From Prescottella sp. R16 (lineage in GTDB: Bacteria; Actinomycetota; Actinomycetes; Mycobacteriales; Mycobacteriaceae): a stretch of DNA of 64,000 nucleotides. The position numbers and the translations under genes were made by a program. The DNA lies in assembly GCF_030656875.1 (NCBI RefSeq), contig NZ_CP130943.1, positions 4,092,001-4,156,000 on the forward strand, written 5' to 3'. Positions 1 to 8,932 of the stretch are shown here, piece by piece. Under the pieces are notes generated by a model. It saw only the letters and a program-made list of their open reading frames with translations. It had not been told where the DNA came from and made no database searches. Every line of letters starts with the position of its first letter. The first letter of the stretch is position 1.

Positions 1-458
1 AACCGGTCGTAGTGCGCCATGGTGGCGGCGGTCTTGGCGGGGATCCAGCCGTCGTGCCAGCCACCCGCGACGGCGGCCTGCCCACCGGCCCACTCGTGGT
101 CGAGGGCGTCGACGTTCTGGGTGTCCATCCGCTGCGCGTCCGCGGCGTCCCGGATCGGGTACGGCACCACGACGGAGTCCCGGTCGGGCTGCTCGTACAC
201 GGTTCGTCCCGTCCGTAGCGTCAGCGCGTTGGGGTCGCCGAAGCCACGCACGCCCCGCAGGGTGCCGAAGTAGTGGTCGAAGGCGCGGTTCTCCTGCATC
301 AGCAGCACCACGTGGTCGATCGACTCCAGCCCACCCGGCGGCACCGGCGCGGCGAGGGCGGCCTGCAGCGACGGCGGCAGGAGCGATCCCACCGTGGCAG
401 CGCCGACAGCACCGGCCCCCAGTGCCATGAATCGCCTGCGGGACATCTCGAACGTCAC
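1..458 (-). CDS. Phospholipase C / phosphoesterase family protein, 5' part
   Basis: This is the N-terminal part (about 152 residues) of an exported phosphoesterase that continues past the left edge. The reading starts with a twin-arginine signal (SRRRFMALG, residues 5-13), followed by an Ala/Gly-rich stretch and a probable cleavage region. Next comes the family hallmark IDHVVLLMQENRAFDHYFGTL, in which the E-N-R-x-F-D-H-Y-F core is typical of bacterial phosphocholine-type phospholipases C and acid phosphatases of the alkaline phosphatase fold. I chose the GTG at 458 because GGGAGG lies seven bases upstream; an internal ATG at 446 also fits. The protein is probably folded before Tat export and acts outside the membrane on phospholipid headgroups. 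The exact substrate cannot be judged from the fragment. Confidence 0.85.
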   Translation of the reverse strand, partial: MTFEMSRRRFMALGAGAVGAATVGSLLPPSLQAALAAPVPPGGLESIDHVVLLMQENRAFDHYFGTLRGVRGFGDPNALTLRTGRTVYEQPDRDSVVVPYPIRDAADAQRMDTQNVDALDHEWAGGQAAVAGGWHDGWIPAKTAATMAHYDR

Positions 459-634
459 GTCTGAACCTCCCGAAGAACCGAAATGCGACACGGTTGGCCG
501 GAGGCTATCGAAGGTGCGGGTGTCCGGAGGCGAATTCGGTCGCCTACCCGCGATGAGATTCGGGAGCGGGCCAGGTCTGTACGGCTGAGACTCCACGCGT
601 CCGGCGAGGAGCAGCCGCAGAACGGGAGCCCACC

Positions 635-1066
635 ATGACCGCCGCGATCCCCCACATCCGCACCGCCCCGAGCACGGCAACCGTATCGTTACGGGCCCGC
701 ATCGCCGGCCTCGTCGTCACCGGCCTGGTGGTGGCGTTCCTGCTGTTCGACGCCGTCATCCACCTCGCGAACATCCAGCCGGTGAAGGACTCGATGACCG
801 AGTACGGCTTCCCCGACTACGCGCCCTACGTCATGGGCGTGGTCATGCTGGTGTGCCTGGCGCTGTACCTGGTGCCGGTCACGTCGATCCTCGGTGCCGT
901 GCTGCTCACCGGCTATCTGGGCGGCGCGGTCGCGTGCAACATCCTCACCGAGCAGCCGCTGCTGTCGACGATCCTGTCCCCGGTGTACGTCGGCATCCTC
1001 GTGTGGGGCGGGCTGTATCTGCGTGACGCGCGGGTCCGCGCGATCGTGCCGCTCGTCCGCGGCTGA
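635..1066 (+). CDS. DoxX-like small membrane protein
   Basis: A 143-residue protein with four predicted hydrophobic segments (about residues 22-44, 66-88, 90-108 and 117-133). The layout resembles DoxX-like (DoxX_2) proteins, including a short loop with a Tyr-Gly-Phe-Pro motif after the first helix and a final Gly-Gly-Leu-Tyr-Leu-Arg near the C-terminus. A GGGAG ribosome binding site sits six bases before the ATG. It is transcribed away from the phospholipase-like gene, and the 176 bases between them must hold both promoters. No catalytic residues are evident. The family has been linked to redox stress and membrane functions, but the role of this member is unknown. Confidence 0.7.
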   Translation: MTAAIPHIRTAPSTATVSLRARIAGLVVTGLVVAFLLFDAVIHLANIQPVKDSMTEYGFPDYAPYVMGVVMLVCLALYLVPVTSILGAVLLTGYLGGAVACNILTEQPLLSTILSPVYVGILVWGGLYLRDARVRAIVPLVRG

Positions 1067-1148
1067 TCCGGCCGGGCCGGTCGTTCCACAGGCCCGGCCC
1101 GCCGCACGCGGACGAGAACTGTCGGTCGGACTCGATACGGTCGCCGCC

Positions 1149-1517
1149 ATGACGACTCCCGACGACTTCGCCGGCCTCGACCCCGTTCACCTCGTGCACG
1201 GCAGCAGCAGCTCGAGCATCATCTACTCGCCGGGCGGTCCGGAGTACCACCGGCACCGCCCGGCGCTCGACGCCCACGGCATCGAGGGATCCGGGTACGA
1301 GTTCACCGGGGCGCTGCGTGCGGTCCTGGCCGACGAGGCACCGGACACGCTCGCCGCGGTCGGTTTCGATCCCGAGGCCGGCATGGTCAGCGTCTACGGC
1401 GACGATCTCGCCGCCCTGCTCGTCGCCGCGATGTCCCTGCAACGCATCGTGCTGGACGCCGACGCGTTGAACGCCGCGCTCACGCGGGCAACGGAACTCG
1501 GTATCGCCGAGGACTAG
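1149..1517 (+). CDS. Imm51-like immunity family protein
   Basis: A 122-residue soluble acidic protein. The central stretch GSGYEF followed by VGFDPEAGMVSVYGDDL resembles, from memory, the Imm51 family of polymorphic-toxin immunity proteins, which carry a G-x-x-Y-E/x-W core and an F-D-x-E-A-G-M motif. An N-terminal Ser run (residues 17-22) is unusual. There is no clear Shine-Dalgarno sequence before the ATG, so translation may be leaderless or weak. No secreted toxin gene is adjacent, so this would be an orphan immunity gene or a member that has taken another role. A conserved hypothetical protein is the fallback call. Confidence 0.5.
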   Translation: MTTPDDFAGLDPVHLVHGSSSSSIIYSPGGPEYHRHRPALDAHGIEGSGYEFTGALRAVLADEAPDTLAAVGFDPEAGMVSVYGDDLAALLVAAMSLQRIVLDADALNAALTRATELGIAED

Positions 1518-1543
1518 GGAACGCCCGCTCCGACGCGTGCCGC

Positions 1544-2785
1544 TCAGATCGCGTTGGCGCGGGCGATCTCACCGAAGACGGCGGCACTCGGACGCGGAAT
1601 GCGTTCCTGTGTAGCACGATCCACCTCATGGAGACCGAAGTGGCTGGTGTATCCCTTGAACCATTCCCAGTTGTCGGTGAGGCACCAATGGATGTAGCCG
1701 CGGACGTCGACACCGTCGGCGATGGCGTCGACGAGCCCGTCGAGTGAGTTGCGCAGGAACCAGATTCGCAGTTCGTCGCGGTCGGTGGTCAGATCCGCTC
1801 CGTGTTCGGTGACGAGGATCGGTTTGCCGGTGATCTCCGCTGCCTCTCGCACCGTCGCTCCCAGGGTGCTCGGCACCATCGGCAGCATGTTGTCCATGAC
1901 GTGTTCCCCGCCGTGCAGGCGGCCGGTCTCGTCGTAGCTGATCCGCCCGTAGTTCTGGACGCCGACGAAGTCACCGATGCTGCCGGCGTCACGCAACCAT
2001 CGACGGTTCACGATCTCGTCGACGTGCGCGGCCTGCTCTTCACCGCCGGGGAGTCCGAAGTGCTCCTGCATCGACAGAGTGACGCCTACCATCGCGTTCG
2101 AATTCGCCGCGTGGACCGCGTCGACTCCCCGCCTGTGAGCGTCGAGGACGACCTTGATCGCTTCTTCGCTGTCGGCGTACGGGAAGAAGGGGACGAAATC
2201 GTCCTCGGCGACGCCGAAGTACTCGGCGGCGCGGCGCCGTGCGGGGTTGAGCAATTCCGCCATCGCCGGGGAGAGCAGTCCGTTGCCGACCATCTGCATC
2301 GGCGTGTTGACCTCGTTGAAGGTGCAGTACCACGCCACCCGGTCGCCGAGTCTCGTGCCGACGCGGTGGGCATGGTCGGCGTACCGTTCGGCCAGTTCCG
2401 GGTTCTTCCACCCGTGGCGGGGGATGATCCATTTCGGACTGGAGAAGTGGTGGAGCGTGACGACCGGTTCGACTTTCCGTTCGAGGCACCTGTCGACGAC
2501 GCGCTCGTAGTGGTCCAGTTGCGCGTTGGAGATCTGGCCGGGTTCGGGCTCGATCCGGGCCCATTCGACGCCCAGGCGCAGTGTGTTCAAACCCAGGTCC
2601 GCCAGCAGGGCGATGTCCTGCGGGTAGCGGCTGTAGAAGTCCACGGTGTCACCGCTCGGCTCCGAGAACATCGACTCGGGCATGTGCTCCATCGCCCACA
2701 GATCGCTGGCGAGATTGTTTCCCTCCACTTGATACGGCGCGGTCGCGGCGCCCCAGAGGAATTTTTCGGGAAAGGTCTTGGTCAT
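1544..2785 (-). CDS. Glycoside hydrolase family 1 (beta-glucosidase-like)
   Basis: A 413-residue cytoplasmic glycosidase with the family 1 (beta/alpha)8 barrel layout: N-terminal FPEKFLWGAATAPYQVEG, the acid/base motif TFNEV (Glu158) and the nucleophile region ILVTEHG (Glu327). The usual nucleophile motif is T-E-N-G, so His replaces Asn next to the nucleophile. The protein is a little shorter than typical family members of about 450 residues. I chose the ATG at 2785 because AAGGGG lies eight bases upstream; an upstream in-frame start has no such site. No signal peptide is seen, so an imported glucoside would be hydrolysed inside the cell. It is divergent from a TetR gene with a palindrome between them. 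The sugar specificity is unknown. Confidence 0.88.
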   Translation of the reverse strand: MTKTFPEKFLWGAATAPYQVEGNNLASDLWAMEHMPESMFSEPSGDTVDFYSRYPQDIALLADLGLNTLRLGVEWARIEPEPGQISNAQLDHYERVVDRCLERKVEPVVTLHHFSSPKWIIPRHGWKNPELAERYADHAHRVGTRLGDRVAWYCTFNEVNTPMQMVGNGLLSPAMAELLNPARRRAAEYFGVAEDDFVPFFPYADSEEAIKVVLDAHRRGVDAVHAANSNAMVGVTLSMQEHFGLPGGEEQAAHVDEIVNRRWLRDAGSIGDFVGVQNYGRISYDETGRLHGGEHVMDNMLPMVPSTLGATVREAAEITGKPILVTEHGADLTTDRDELRIWFLRNSLDGLVDAIADGVDVRGYIHWCLTDNWEWFKGYTSHFGLHEVDRATQERIPRPSAAVFGEIARANAI

Positions 2786-2819
2786 GACGAAACCCCTTCG
2801 GACGGTTGGGAAAACCATC

Positions 2820-2839
2820 TATCTAACGGGTGTCAGATA
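2820..2839. promoter_or_regulatory. Candidate TetR operator between GH1 and tetR
   Basis: An interrupted palindrome, TATCTaAC...GTcAGATA, with seven of ten base pairs matched and five perfect outer pairs. It lies 35 bases before the glycosidase start, within the 240-base gap shared with the divergent TetR gene. The position fits repression of the glycosidase by its neighbour. Assignment to that regulator is inference. Confidence 0.45.
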
Positions 2840-3025
2840 TTTCGATGGTAGCTGAATCTCGAAGCAGACGGACCGGATTCCACCCGGTCACGGTTCCGCG
2901 TTCCGACGGCCGGGAAATCAGCGCTCGCGGGTGGGTTATCGTCGACGGTGCGCGGCCTGCCGGCGAACGGCAGCTGTGCGGTGTGCAGTTGAACGAATTC
3001 GGCCCGAGCGCCGGGGCGGAGGCGT

Positions 3026-3598
3026 GTGACTCGTCGACTGGAACCCGAAACCCGTCGGGCCGAGATCATCGCGCACACCCGTGCGATGATCGCCGAGGGT
3101 CGAGCGCACGGGATCAGCCTTCGGGCGGTGGCCCGGCAATGCGGAATGTCCACCCCTGGACTCATGCACCACTTCCCCGATCTTTCGGAATTGTTGGATG
3201 TGGTGCTCCGCGAACGCGAAGATGAGCACGCCGCCGAGATCGCCGCCGCCCTGCGGAAGGCGCATCCGAATCCGTCCCTTCTCGATCTCGCCGACGTCTC
3301 GGTCCGCTTCTACGCCGATCGACCGCAGGAGACGCGCAACTACGACGCGTTCGAGGCCGAGGCCTACTCGCCGCACCATCCGGCACACCGATACTTCACG
3401 GGCAGTGCGGTGCGGCCGTGGGAGCTGACGGTGAGTCTGGCCGCACAGGACTACCCGAACCCCGAGGCCGTCGTCCGGGTCCTCGCCCTCGTCGTGGACG
3501 GGTTGCGCTCGCGCTGGCTGCGCGAGGAGGACCCCGATTATTGGGGCGATTGGGTCGAGGTCCGCGACGCGGTCTTCGCGACGTTCCGTCATCTCTGA
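3026..3598 (+). CDS. TetR family transcriptional regulator
   Basis: A 190-residue regulator. Residues 10-55 form the DNA-binding helix-turn-helix (RRAEIIAHTRAMIAEG, then SLRAVARQCGMSTPGLMHHF, with the usual hydrophobic recognition-helix pattern). The rest is the helical ligand domain with a Tyr- and His-rich middle (EAYSPHHPAHRYF). The GTG start is preceded only by a weak GCGGAGGCG site. It is divergent from the family 1 glycosidase, so local control of that gene, possibly in response to an aryl glucoside or its aglycone, is the simplest idea. The inducer is unknown. Confidence 0.85.
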   Translation: MTRRLEPETRRAEIIAHTRAMIAEGRAHGISLRAVARQCGMSTPGLMHHFPDLSELLDVVLREREDEHAAEIAAALRKAHPNPSLLDLADVSVRFYADRPQETRNYDAFEAEAYSPHHPAHRYFTGSAVRPWELTVSLAAQDYPNPEAVVRVLALVVDGLRSRWLREEDPDYWGDWVEVRDAVFATFRHL

Positions 3599-3701
3599 TC
3601 TGCCCCTGATCTGCCGCAGTATCGGGCCACACCTCTGAACCGACTTCTCGGTTCTCCGCTGCCTCCCCGGCCGATCTACCACTGCCTTTAGGCTGGTCGT
3701 C

Positions 3702-4085
3702 GTGAAGAAGTACGTACCTGCCGCTGTCGTCGACGTTCTGCTGGTGCTCGCGTTCGCTACCGCGGGTCGCCGGAGCCACGAGGAAGGTCTCGACGTCGTC
3801 GGCATCCTGACGACCGCGTGGCCGTTCCTGACCGGCGCCGCCGTCGGCTGGCTCGGCACGTTCCTGCTCTACCGCGACAAGTTCGACGCCCGCCTCGTGG
3901 TTCCCACCGGTGTCCTCGTGTGGGCGTCGGCCCTCGTCGTCGGCATGGTGCTGCGGGTGGTCAGCGGGCAGGGCACCGCGTTCTCGTTCATCCTGGTGGC
4001 GGCGTCGGTTCTCGCCCTGTTCCTCGTGGGATGGCGTGCGCTGTACCGGCTCGTGTCCCGGCAGAGCGCGCGGAGCAGCCGGTGA
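3702..4085 (+). CDS. DUF3054 family membrane protein
   Basis: A 127-residue integral membrane protein with four hydrophobic helices. Family features are DVLLVLAFATAGRRSHEEG near the N-terminus, TAWPFLTGAAVGWLG in the second helix and the late GMVLRVVSGQGTAFSF motif. The start is GTG. A TAGGCT hexamer lies seven bases before the GTG and no Shine-Dalgarno is visible, so the mRNA is probably leaderless. Its stop overlaps the GTG of the following peptide transporter by four bases, which indicates translational coupling. The function of DUF3054 is not known. Confidence 0.85.
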   Translation: MKKYVPAAVVDVLLVLAFATAGRRSHEEGLDVVGILTTAWPFLTGAAVGWLGTFLLYRDKFDARLVVPTGVLVWASALVVGMVLRVVSGQGTAFSFILVAASVLALFLVGWRALYRLVSRQSARSSR

Positions 4086-5554
4086 GTTCCACCGTCGACC
4101 GGCATTCCGAGCCCGCCGAGACCGGTCGGCGTTTCCTCGGGCAACCGGTCGCGCTCGCGAACCTGTTCGGCGTCGAGATGTGGGAACGCTTCTCGTTCTA
4201 CGGCATGCAGGGCATCCTGCTGTACTACCTGTACTACCAGACCACCGACGGCGGTCTCGGCCTCGACAAAGCGGCCGCCACCAGCATCGTCGGCGCGTAC
4301 GGCGGCACCGTCTACCTGTCGACGATTCTCGGGGCGTGGATCGCGGACCGGGTCCTCGGCTCCGAACGCACCCTCTTCTACAGCGCCTGCCTGATCATGC
4401 TCGGCCACATCGCACTGTCGGTGCTGCCCGGGCTCGCGGGCGTCGGTGTGGGTCTGATCCTGATCGCGTTCGGTAGCGGTGGTCTCAAAGCCAACGCCAC
4501 CTCCCTCGTCGGCGACCTGTACGCCCCCGACGACGACCGCCGCGACGCCGGTTTCTCGATCTTCTACATGGGCATCAACATCGGTGGTCTGATCGGGCCG
4601 CTGGTCACCGGCTGGGCGATGGACGACTTCGGTTTCCACGTCGGCTTCGCGGCCGCCGCCATCGGTATGGCACTCGGCCTGATCCAGTACACGATCGGGC
4701 GACGCAACCTGAACGGCATCGGCTCGCACGTGCCGAACCCGCTGCCCGCGTCGGCCCGCCCGAAGGCGATCGGCCTGGCGGCCGTCGCCGTCGTCGCGGT
4801 CGCGGCACTCGCCCTGACCGGGGTGGTCCGCGCCGACAATCTGTCCGACATCGTGGTCGCGCTCACGGTCGTCGCGGCCGTCACCTATTTCGCGGTGATC
4901 CTCACCAGCCGCCGGATCACGTCGGTCGAACGCAGTCGGGTGATCGCGTTCATCCCGATGTTCATCGCGAGCGCCGCCTTCTGGTCGCTGTTCCAGCAGC
5001 AGTTCACGACCGTCGCGATCCTCGCCGACACCTGGCTGGACCGGAACCTGTTCGGGTGGGAGTTCCCGGCGACGTGGGTGCAGTCGATCAACCCGGTGTT
5101 CATCATCGTCTTCGCGGGCGTGTTCGCCGCAATGTGGACCAAGCTGGGGCCGCGGCAGCCGTCGTCGCCGATCAAGTTCGCGCTCGGCACCGGCATCATG
5201 GGTGTCGCGTTCCTGTGCTTCATCCCGATGTCCGGTGGCGGCCCCAACAGCGCGCCGTTGCTCGGCCTGGCCGGCATTCTGCTGCTGTTCACGTTCGCGG
5301 AACTGATGCTGTCACCGGTGGGTCTGTCGCTGTCGACGAAACTTGCGCCGCAGGCGTTCCACACCCAGATGGTGGCGTTGTTCTTCCTGTCGGTGGCGCT
5401 CGGCTCGAGCCTCGCCGGCACCCTGTCCGGGTACTACGACGAGAACAATGCGGTGCCGTTCTTCACGACGGTCGGTCTCTCGTCCATCGCGATCGGCGTC
5501 CTGCTGGCCGTCCTGTCACCGTGGATCCGACGCCTCATGCACGGCGTGCACTGA
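4082..5554 (+). CDS. Proton-dependent oligopeptide transporter (POT/PTR2 family)
   Basis: A 490-residue major facilitator protein that takes up di- and tripeptides with protons. The first helix carries the E-x-x-E-R proton-coupling motif (EMWERFSFYGMQGIL), and the family signatures GSGGLKANATSLVGDLY and FYMGINIGGLIGPL follow. About 12-14 hydrophobic helices are present. The GTG start overlaps the DUF3054 stop (GTGA), so the two are one operon. An in-frame opening extends upstream into the DUF3054 gene but translates to arginine-rich shadow sequence. A strong hairpin lies just after the stop and separates it from the convergent CoA-transferase genes. Confidence 0.92.
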   Translation: MSSTVDRHSEPAETGRRFLGQPVALANLFGVEMWERFSFYGMQGILLYYLYYQTTDGGLGLDKAAATSIVGAYGGTVYLSTILGAWIADRVLGSERTLFYSACLIMLGHIALSVLPGLAGVGVGLILIAFGSGGLKANATSLVGDLYAPDDDRRDAGFSIFYMGINIGGLIGPLVTGWAMDDFGFHVGFAAAAIGMALGLIQYTIGRRNLNGIGSHVPNPLPASARPKAIGLAAVAVVAVAALALTGVVRADNLSDIVVALTVVAAVTYFAVILTSRRITSVERSRVIAFIPMFIASAAFWSLFQQQFTTVAILADTWLDRNLFGWEFPATWVQSINPVFIIVFAGVFAAMWTKLGPRQPSSPIKFALGTGIMGVAFLCFIPMSGGGPNSAPLLGLAGILLLFTFAELMLSPVGLSLSTKLAPQAFHTQMVALFFLSVALGSSLAGTLSGYYDENNAVPFFTTVGLSSIAIGVLLAVLSPWIRRLMHGVH

Positions 5555-5569
5555 CCGTCGATTCCCCGG

Positions 5570-5603
5570 CCGGTCGGCGGCCCGAAGAGGGGCCGCCGAC
5601 CGG
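5570..5603. terminator. Bidirectional terminator hairpin
   Basis: A perfect 13-base-pair GC-rich stem (CCGGTCGGCGGCC / GGCCGCCGACCGG) with an 8-base loop sits between the convergent ends of the peptide transporter and the CoA-transferase B gene. There is no T tract, as is common for actinobacterial hairpins. Confidence 0.75.
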
Positions 5604-5608
5604 TCACG

Positions 5609-6256
5609 TCAGGCCAGAGGTGCGTCCGTCGCAGCCCGCACCTGGGCCTCGGTCACCCCGGGCGCGCATTCGCGCAGCACCAGCCCGGTCGTCGTCACGT
5701 CGATGACGGCAAGGTCGGTGACGATGCGGTGGACCACCGCCCGCCCGGTCAGCGGGAGGGTGCAGTGTTCGACGATCTTGGCGGCCCCGGTCTTGTCGGT
5801 GTGTTCCATGAGCACGACGACCCGCCGGGCACCGTGCACCAGATCCATGGCACCGCCCATGCCCTTGACCATCTTGCCCGGCACCATCCAGTTGGCCAGG
5901 TCCCCGGCCGCGGAGACCTGCATGCCACCGAGGACCGCGGTGTCGATGTGGCCACCACGGATCATGCCGAACGACAACGCCGAATCGAAGAACGCCGCCC
6001 CCGGGTTCACCGTCACCGTTTCCTTGCCGGCGTTGATCAGGTCCGGATCGACCGCATCCTCGCTCGGGTAGGGGCCGGTGCCCAGGATGCCGTTCTCACT
6101 GTGCAGCGTGACCTCGACGCCTTCGGGGAGGTGGTTCGGAATCAGGGTGGGCAGGCCGATTCCGAGGTTGACGTATTCACCGGACGCGAGTTCCTGTGCG
6201 GCGCGCGCCGCCATCTGCTCGCGCGTCCACCCGGTCGTCTCGATCAGTGCGGTCAT
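5609..6256 (-). CDS. scoB: 3-oxoacid CoA-transferase subunit B
   Basis: The 215-residue beta subunit of a class I CoA-transferase. It carries the catalytic glutamate in SENGILG (Glu54), which forms the glutamyl-CoA thioester, plus the G-I-G-L-P-T and [14 protein letters not shown] motifs. With subunit A it moves CoA from a donor such as succinyl-CoA to a 3-oxoacid, either acetoacetate (ScoAB) or 3-oxoadipate (PcaIJ/CatIJ). The families are hard to separate by eye. Its ATG overlaps the stop of subunit A by four bases. The nearby beta-keto acid cleavage enzyme, which releases acetoacetate, favours an acetoacetate role. Confidence 0.9.
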   Translation of the reverse strand: MTALIETTGWTREQMAARAAQELASGEYVNLGIGLPTLIPNHLPEGVEVTLHSENGILGTGPYPSEDAVDPDLINAGKETVTVNPGAAFFDSALSFGMIRGGHIDTAVLGGMQVSAAGDLANWMVPGKMVKGMGGAMDLVHGARRVVVLMEHTDKTGAAKIVEHCTLPLTGRAVVHRIVTDLAVIDVTTTGLVLRECAPGVTEAQVRAATDAPLA

Positions 6257-7017
6257 CGCGCTGCCTCCTTCGCGGCCGACACCGTCCGCTTCTCGATCTT
6301 CTTGTCCTGGGGGCCGGTGTGCACGACCCGGTCGACGAAGATGCCGGGCAGGTGGACGTGCGCGGGATCCAGTTCACCGGCCGGGACGATCCGCTCGGCC
6401 TGGGCGATGCACACCCGCCCCGCCATCGCGGCGAGCGGGTTGAAGTTCATTGCGGCCTTGTCGAAGACAAGGTTTCCCTCGGTGTCCGCGACGAGAGCGT
6501 GGACCAGTGCGTAGTCCGCGGTGATGGACTCCTCGAGGACGTACCGTCGGCCGCCGAACTCGCGAATCTCCTTGGCCGGCGAACCGAGTGCCACCGAACC
6601 GTCCGGGCGGTAGCGCCACGGCAGGCCGCCCTCGGAGATCGGGGTCCCGACTCCGGCCGGAGTGAAGAAGGCCGGGATTCCGGCGCCGCCGGCCCGCATC
6701 TTCTCGGCCAACGTGCCCTGCGGCGTCAACTCCACCTCGAGTTCGCCGGACAGATACTGGCGGGCGAACTCCTTGTTCTCCCCGACGTAGGAGACCGTGA
6801 CCCGGCGAATACGCTTGTCGTCGAGAAGGATTCCCAATCCGTAACCGTCGGTTCCGCAGTTGTTCGAGAAGACCTCGAAATCCGTCGCGGTTCCGGCGGC
6901 CAGGGCGGCGATCAAGACGTCCGGGATGCCGCACAGTCCGAATCCCCCGACGGACAGGGATGCCCCGGACGGGACGTCGGCGACAGCCTCGGCGGCCGAT
7001 GTGTAGACCTTGCTCAT
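6253..7017 (-). CDS. scoA: 3-oxoacid CoA-transferase subunit A
   Basis: The 254-residue alpha subunit with the CoA-binding glycine motif [11 protein letters not shown] (residues 23-33). Later motifs are [12 protein letters not shown] and [25 protein letters not shown], which is typical of the alpha subunit. I chose the ATG at 7017 because GGAAAGG lies five bases upstream, rather than an upstream in-frame start with no such site. The stop overlaps the scoB start, so both subunits should be made in equal amounts. It lies 42 bases behind the MFS transporter gene on the same strand, in the leftward arm of the AraC-associated locus. Confidence 0.9.
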   Translation of the reverse strand: MSKVYTSAAEAVADVPSGASLSVGGFGLCGIPDVLIAALAAGTATDFEVFSNNCGTDGYGLGILLDDKRIRRVTVSYVGENKEFARQYLSGELEVELTPQGTLAEKMRAGGAGIPAFFTPAGVGTPISEGGLPWRYRPDGSVALGSPAKEIREFGGRRYVLEESITADYALVHALVADTEGNLVFDKAAMNFNPLAAMAGRVCIAQAERIVPAGELDPAHVHLPGIFVDRVVHTGPQDKKIEKRTVSAAKEAAR

Positions 7018-7059
7018 GAATACCTTTCCATCGCAGAATATTTCGGCGATCACTGAACG

Positions 7060-8418
7060 TCAGGCGGATACGGTGCTCTGCGCCGCGAGCTTGCGCATCC
7101 CTGCCGGGTACATGCGCTTGCCGACGAGCAGCGCGACAATGGCCGCGATGTAGAAGAGCGGGGCGAGCTGCAGGGACTCGATCAACCCCAGTCGATCTGC
7201 GAGGATGCCGATAACGAAGGGGCCCAACGCCAAACCGAGAACGTTGTTGGCGATGGTGAGTGTGCCCAGTGCAGACGAGCGGACCGATTCGTGAGTGAGA
7301 CCGGCGACCATGGCGGCCGTCGGACCCGAGCAGCCGGCGGAGAAGAACGCGCCGATGCCGAGCAGGATCAGCTGGGGCGCACCGGCGTCCAGCTGGAAGC
7401 CGATACCGAGCGACAGCAGGGCGATCACACAGAACACGACACCGGTCATCCACTTGCGCGCCGGATCGGTACGGCTCACCCGGTCGGTGACCATGCCGCA
7501 CACGACCATGCCCGCGCCGACCAGCAGGACGAACAACGCGGCGGCACCGGCCGCCTTGTCCAGCGGCATGTCGTAGTACCGGTTGAAGAAGCTGGGCGTC
7601 CACGCCAGCAGGACGGCCGCGGTGAACATCTGGAATCCGCCGGCGAGGTAGACGCACCACACGGCAGGGTTGGTGAACAGGGTCGACACCGGGACACGGA
7701 TCACCGGGGCCGACCGGACACCCCCGCCCGACACGGTGATGGGGGCGTCGTGCACGGCGTAGCGTGCGAGGCGGGACTCGGTGACCACGGCCCGGAACAG
7801 GGCGACGAGGATGAGACCCAGTACAGCCATCGCGGTGAACGACCAGCGCCACCCGACGTTGACGGCGATCACGCCTCCGAGTGAGACGCCGACCACGGAA
7901 CCGAAGGATCCGCCGGCCATGAACGCGCCGCTCAACGACGAATGCAGACGCGAGGAGAACACGCTCAGGACGACGGCGATCCCGACGCTGCCGTAGGCGG
8001 CCTCACCGACCCCCACGAAGAACCGGGCGGCCAGCATCTGCTCGTAGTTGGACGCGACAGCACAGCACAGGGTTGCGATGCTCCAGATCACCGCCATCAG
8101 GACGATGCTCTTGACTCGACCCCACCGGTCGGCGAGCAGTGACAGCGGGAACGTCAGAAGGCCGACCATGAGGGCGACGACGCTGGTCAACGAGGCGAGT
8201 TGCGAATCGGACAGCGCCCATTCGCTCTTCAGCATCGGGAACACGGCGCTGAGCACCTGCCGGGACATGTAGTCCGACAGCAGCAGCGCGAAGGCCAGGG
8301 CGGCGACGACCCACGGATAGATTCGCGATCGTCCGGCGGTCGGCGCGGGATCCGGCGTCGCGGGGCGGGGTTCGATGGTTCCGAACGACTGTTCAGGGGA
8401 GGTCGTGGGCAGTCCCAT
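7060..8418 (-). CDS. MFS transporter (aromatic acid or organic anion permease type)
   Basis: A 452-residue major facilitator protein. After a 30-residue Pro-rich cytoplasmic N-terminus come twelve hydrophobic helices. The loop 2-3 motif is LADRWGRVKSIVL, and the second helix region carries DYMSRQVLSAVFPMLKSEWALSD, a pattern seen in spinster-like, hexuronate and aromatic acid permeases. Helix 4 has FFVGVGEAAYGSVGIAVV. AGGAG lies seven bases before the ATG. Its position between the decarboxylase-like gene and the CoA-transferase suggests that it imports the substrate of the catabolic locus. The substrate cannot be read from sequence. Confidence 0.85.
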   Translation of the reverse strand: MGLPTTSPEQSFGTIEPRPATPDPAPTAGRSRIYPWVVAALAFALLLSDYMSRQVLSAVFPMLKSEWALSDSQLASLTSVVALMVGLLTFPLSLLADRWGRVKSIVLMAVIWSIATLCCAVASNYEQMLAARFFVGVGEAAYGSVGIAVVLSVFSSRLHSSLSGAFMAGGSFGSVVGVSLGGVIAVNVGWRWSFTAMAVLGLILVALFRAVVTESRLARYAVHDAPITVSGGGVRSAPVIRVPVSTLFTNPAVWCVYLAGGFQMFTAAVLLAWTPSFFNRYYDMPLDKAAGAAALFVLLVGAGMVVCGMVTDRVSRTDPARKWMTGVVFCVIALLSLGIGFQLDAGAPQLILLGIGAFFSAGCSGPTAAMVAGLTHESVRSSALGTLTIANNVLGLALGPFVIGILADRLGLIESLQLAPLFYIAAIVALLVGKRMYPAGMRKLAAQSTVSA

Positions 8419-8469
8419 GTGTGCTCCTGCAGACGGATGAGCTGGGGAAAGTGGGAACGCGGAGAACGA

Positions 8470-8871
8470 TCAGTCCGCTTGTCGGGCTTGGAACTCGGCC
8501 AGTTCCTCCTCGAGGATCGGCACCCCGAGGTTGCAGGCGTGAATACCGAGGACGCTGACCATCTGCAGGACCGTGAGAATCTGCTCTCGGGTGACACCGA
8601 GTTCGAGTGCGGCGCGGATGTGGCGCCGGACGCCCGGCGCGTACAGATGGGTGGCAGCGGCATCGATAGCGATGCTGAGCAATTCGACGAACTCGGGCGG
8701 GAACACGCCACGTCGGATCGGGATCGCGTTCATCGCCATGAACTGCTCGGTCCACTCCGGATCCCAGCGGGAAAGATTATCCCACAATGGATTCCAGTTT
8801 CCCTCCAGTTGCATTCGATCGATCGTCGGAGTGTGGACCGGCTCGGAGTGGACAGTCATGGCAGCGCTCAT
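8470..8871 (-). CDS. Carboxymuconolactone decarboxylase (AhpD-like) family protein
   Basis: A 133-residue all-helical protein of the CMD/AhpD superfamily. The conserved core is FVELLSIAIDAAATHLYAPGVRRHIRAALELGVTREQILTVLQM. The Cys-x-x-Cys of AhpD peroxidase partners is absent, because the core reads ATHLYAPGVRRH, so this is a decarboxylase-like or uncharacterised member rather than a peroxidase. The start could be the ATG at 8871 or the one at 8859; neither has a strong ribosome site. It is the first gene after the AraC regulator on the same strand and is followed 51 bases later by the MFS transporter. It probably modifies an intermediate of the same pathway. Confidence 0.8.
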   Translation of the reverse strand: MSAAMTVHSEPVHTPTIDRMQLEGNWNPLWDNLSRWDPEWTEQFMAMNAIPIRRGVFPPEFVELLSIAIDAAATHLYAPGVRRHIRAALELGVTREQILTVLQMVSVLGIHACNLGVPILEEELAEFQARQAD

Positions 8872-8932
8872 TTCACGAGAGTCGACCGGGTGAGTTGAAT
8901 CACGACCCAATCGGGAAGTGATACAGATCACG

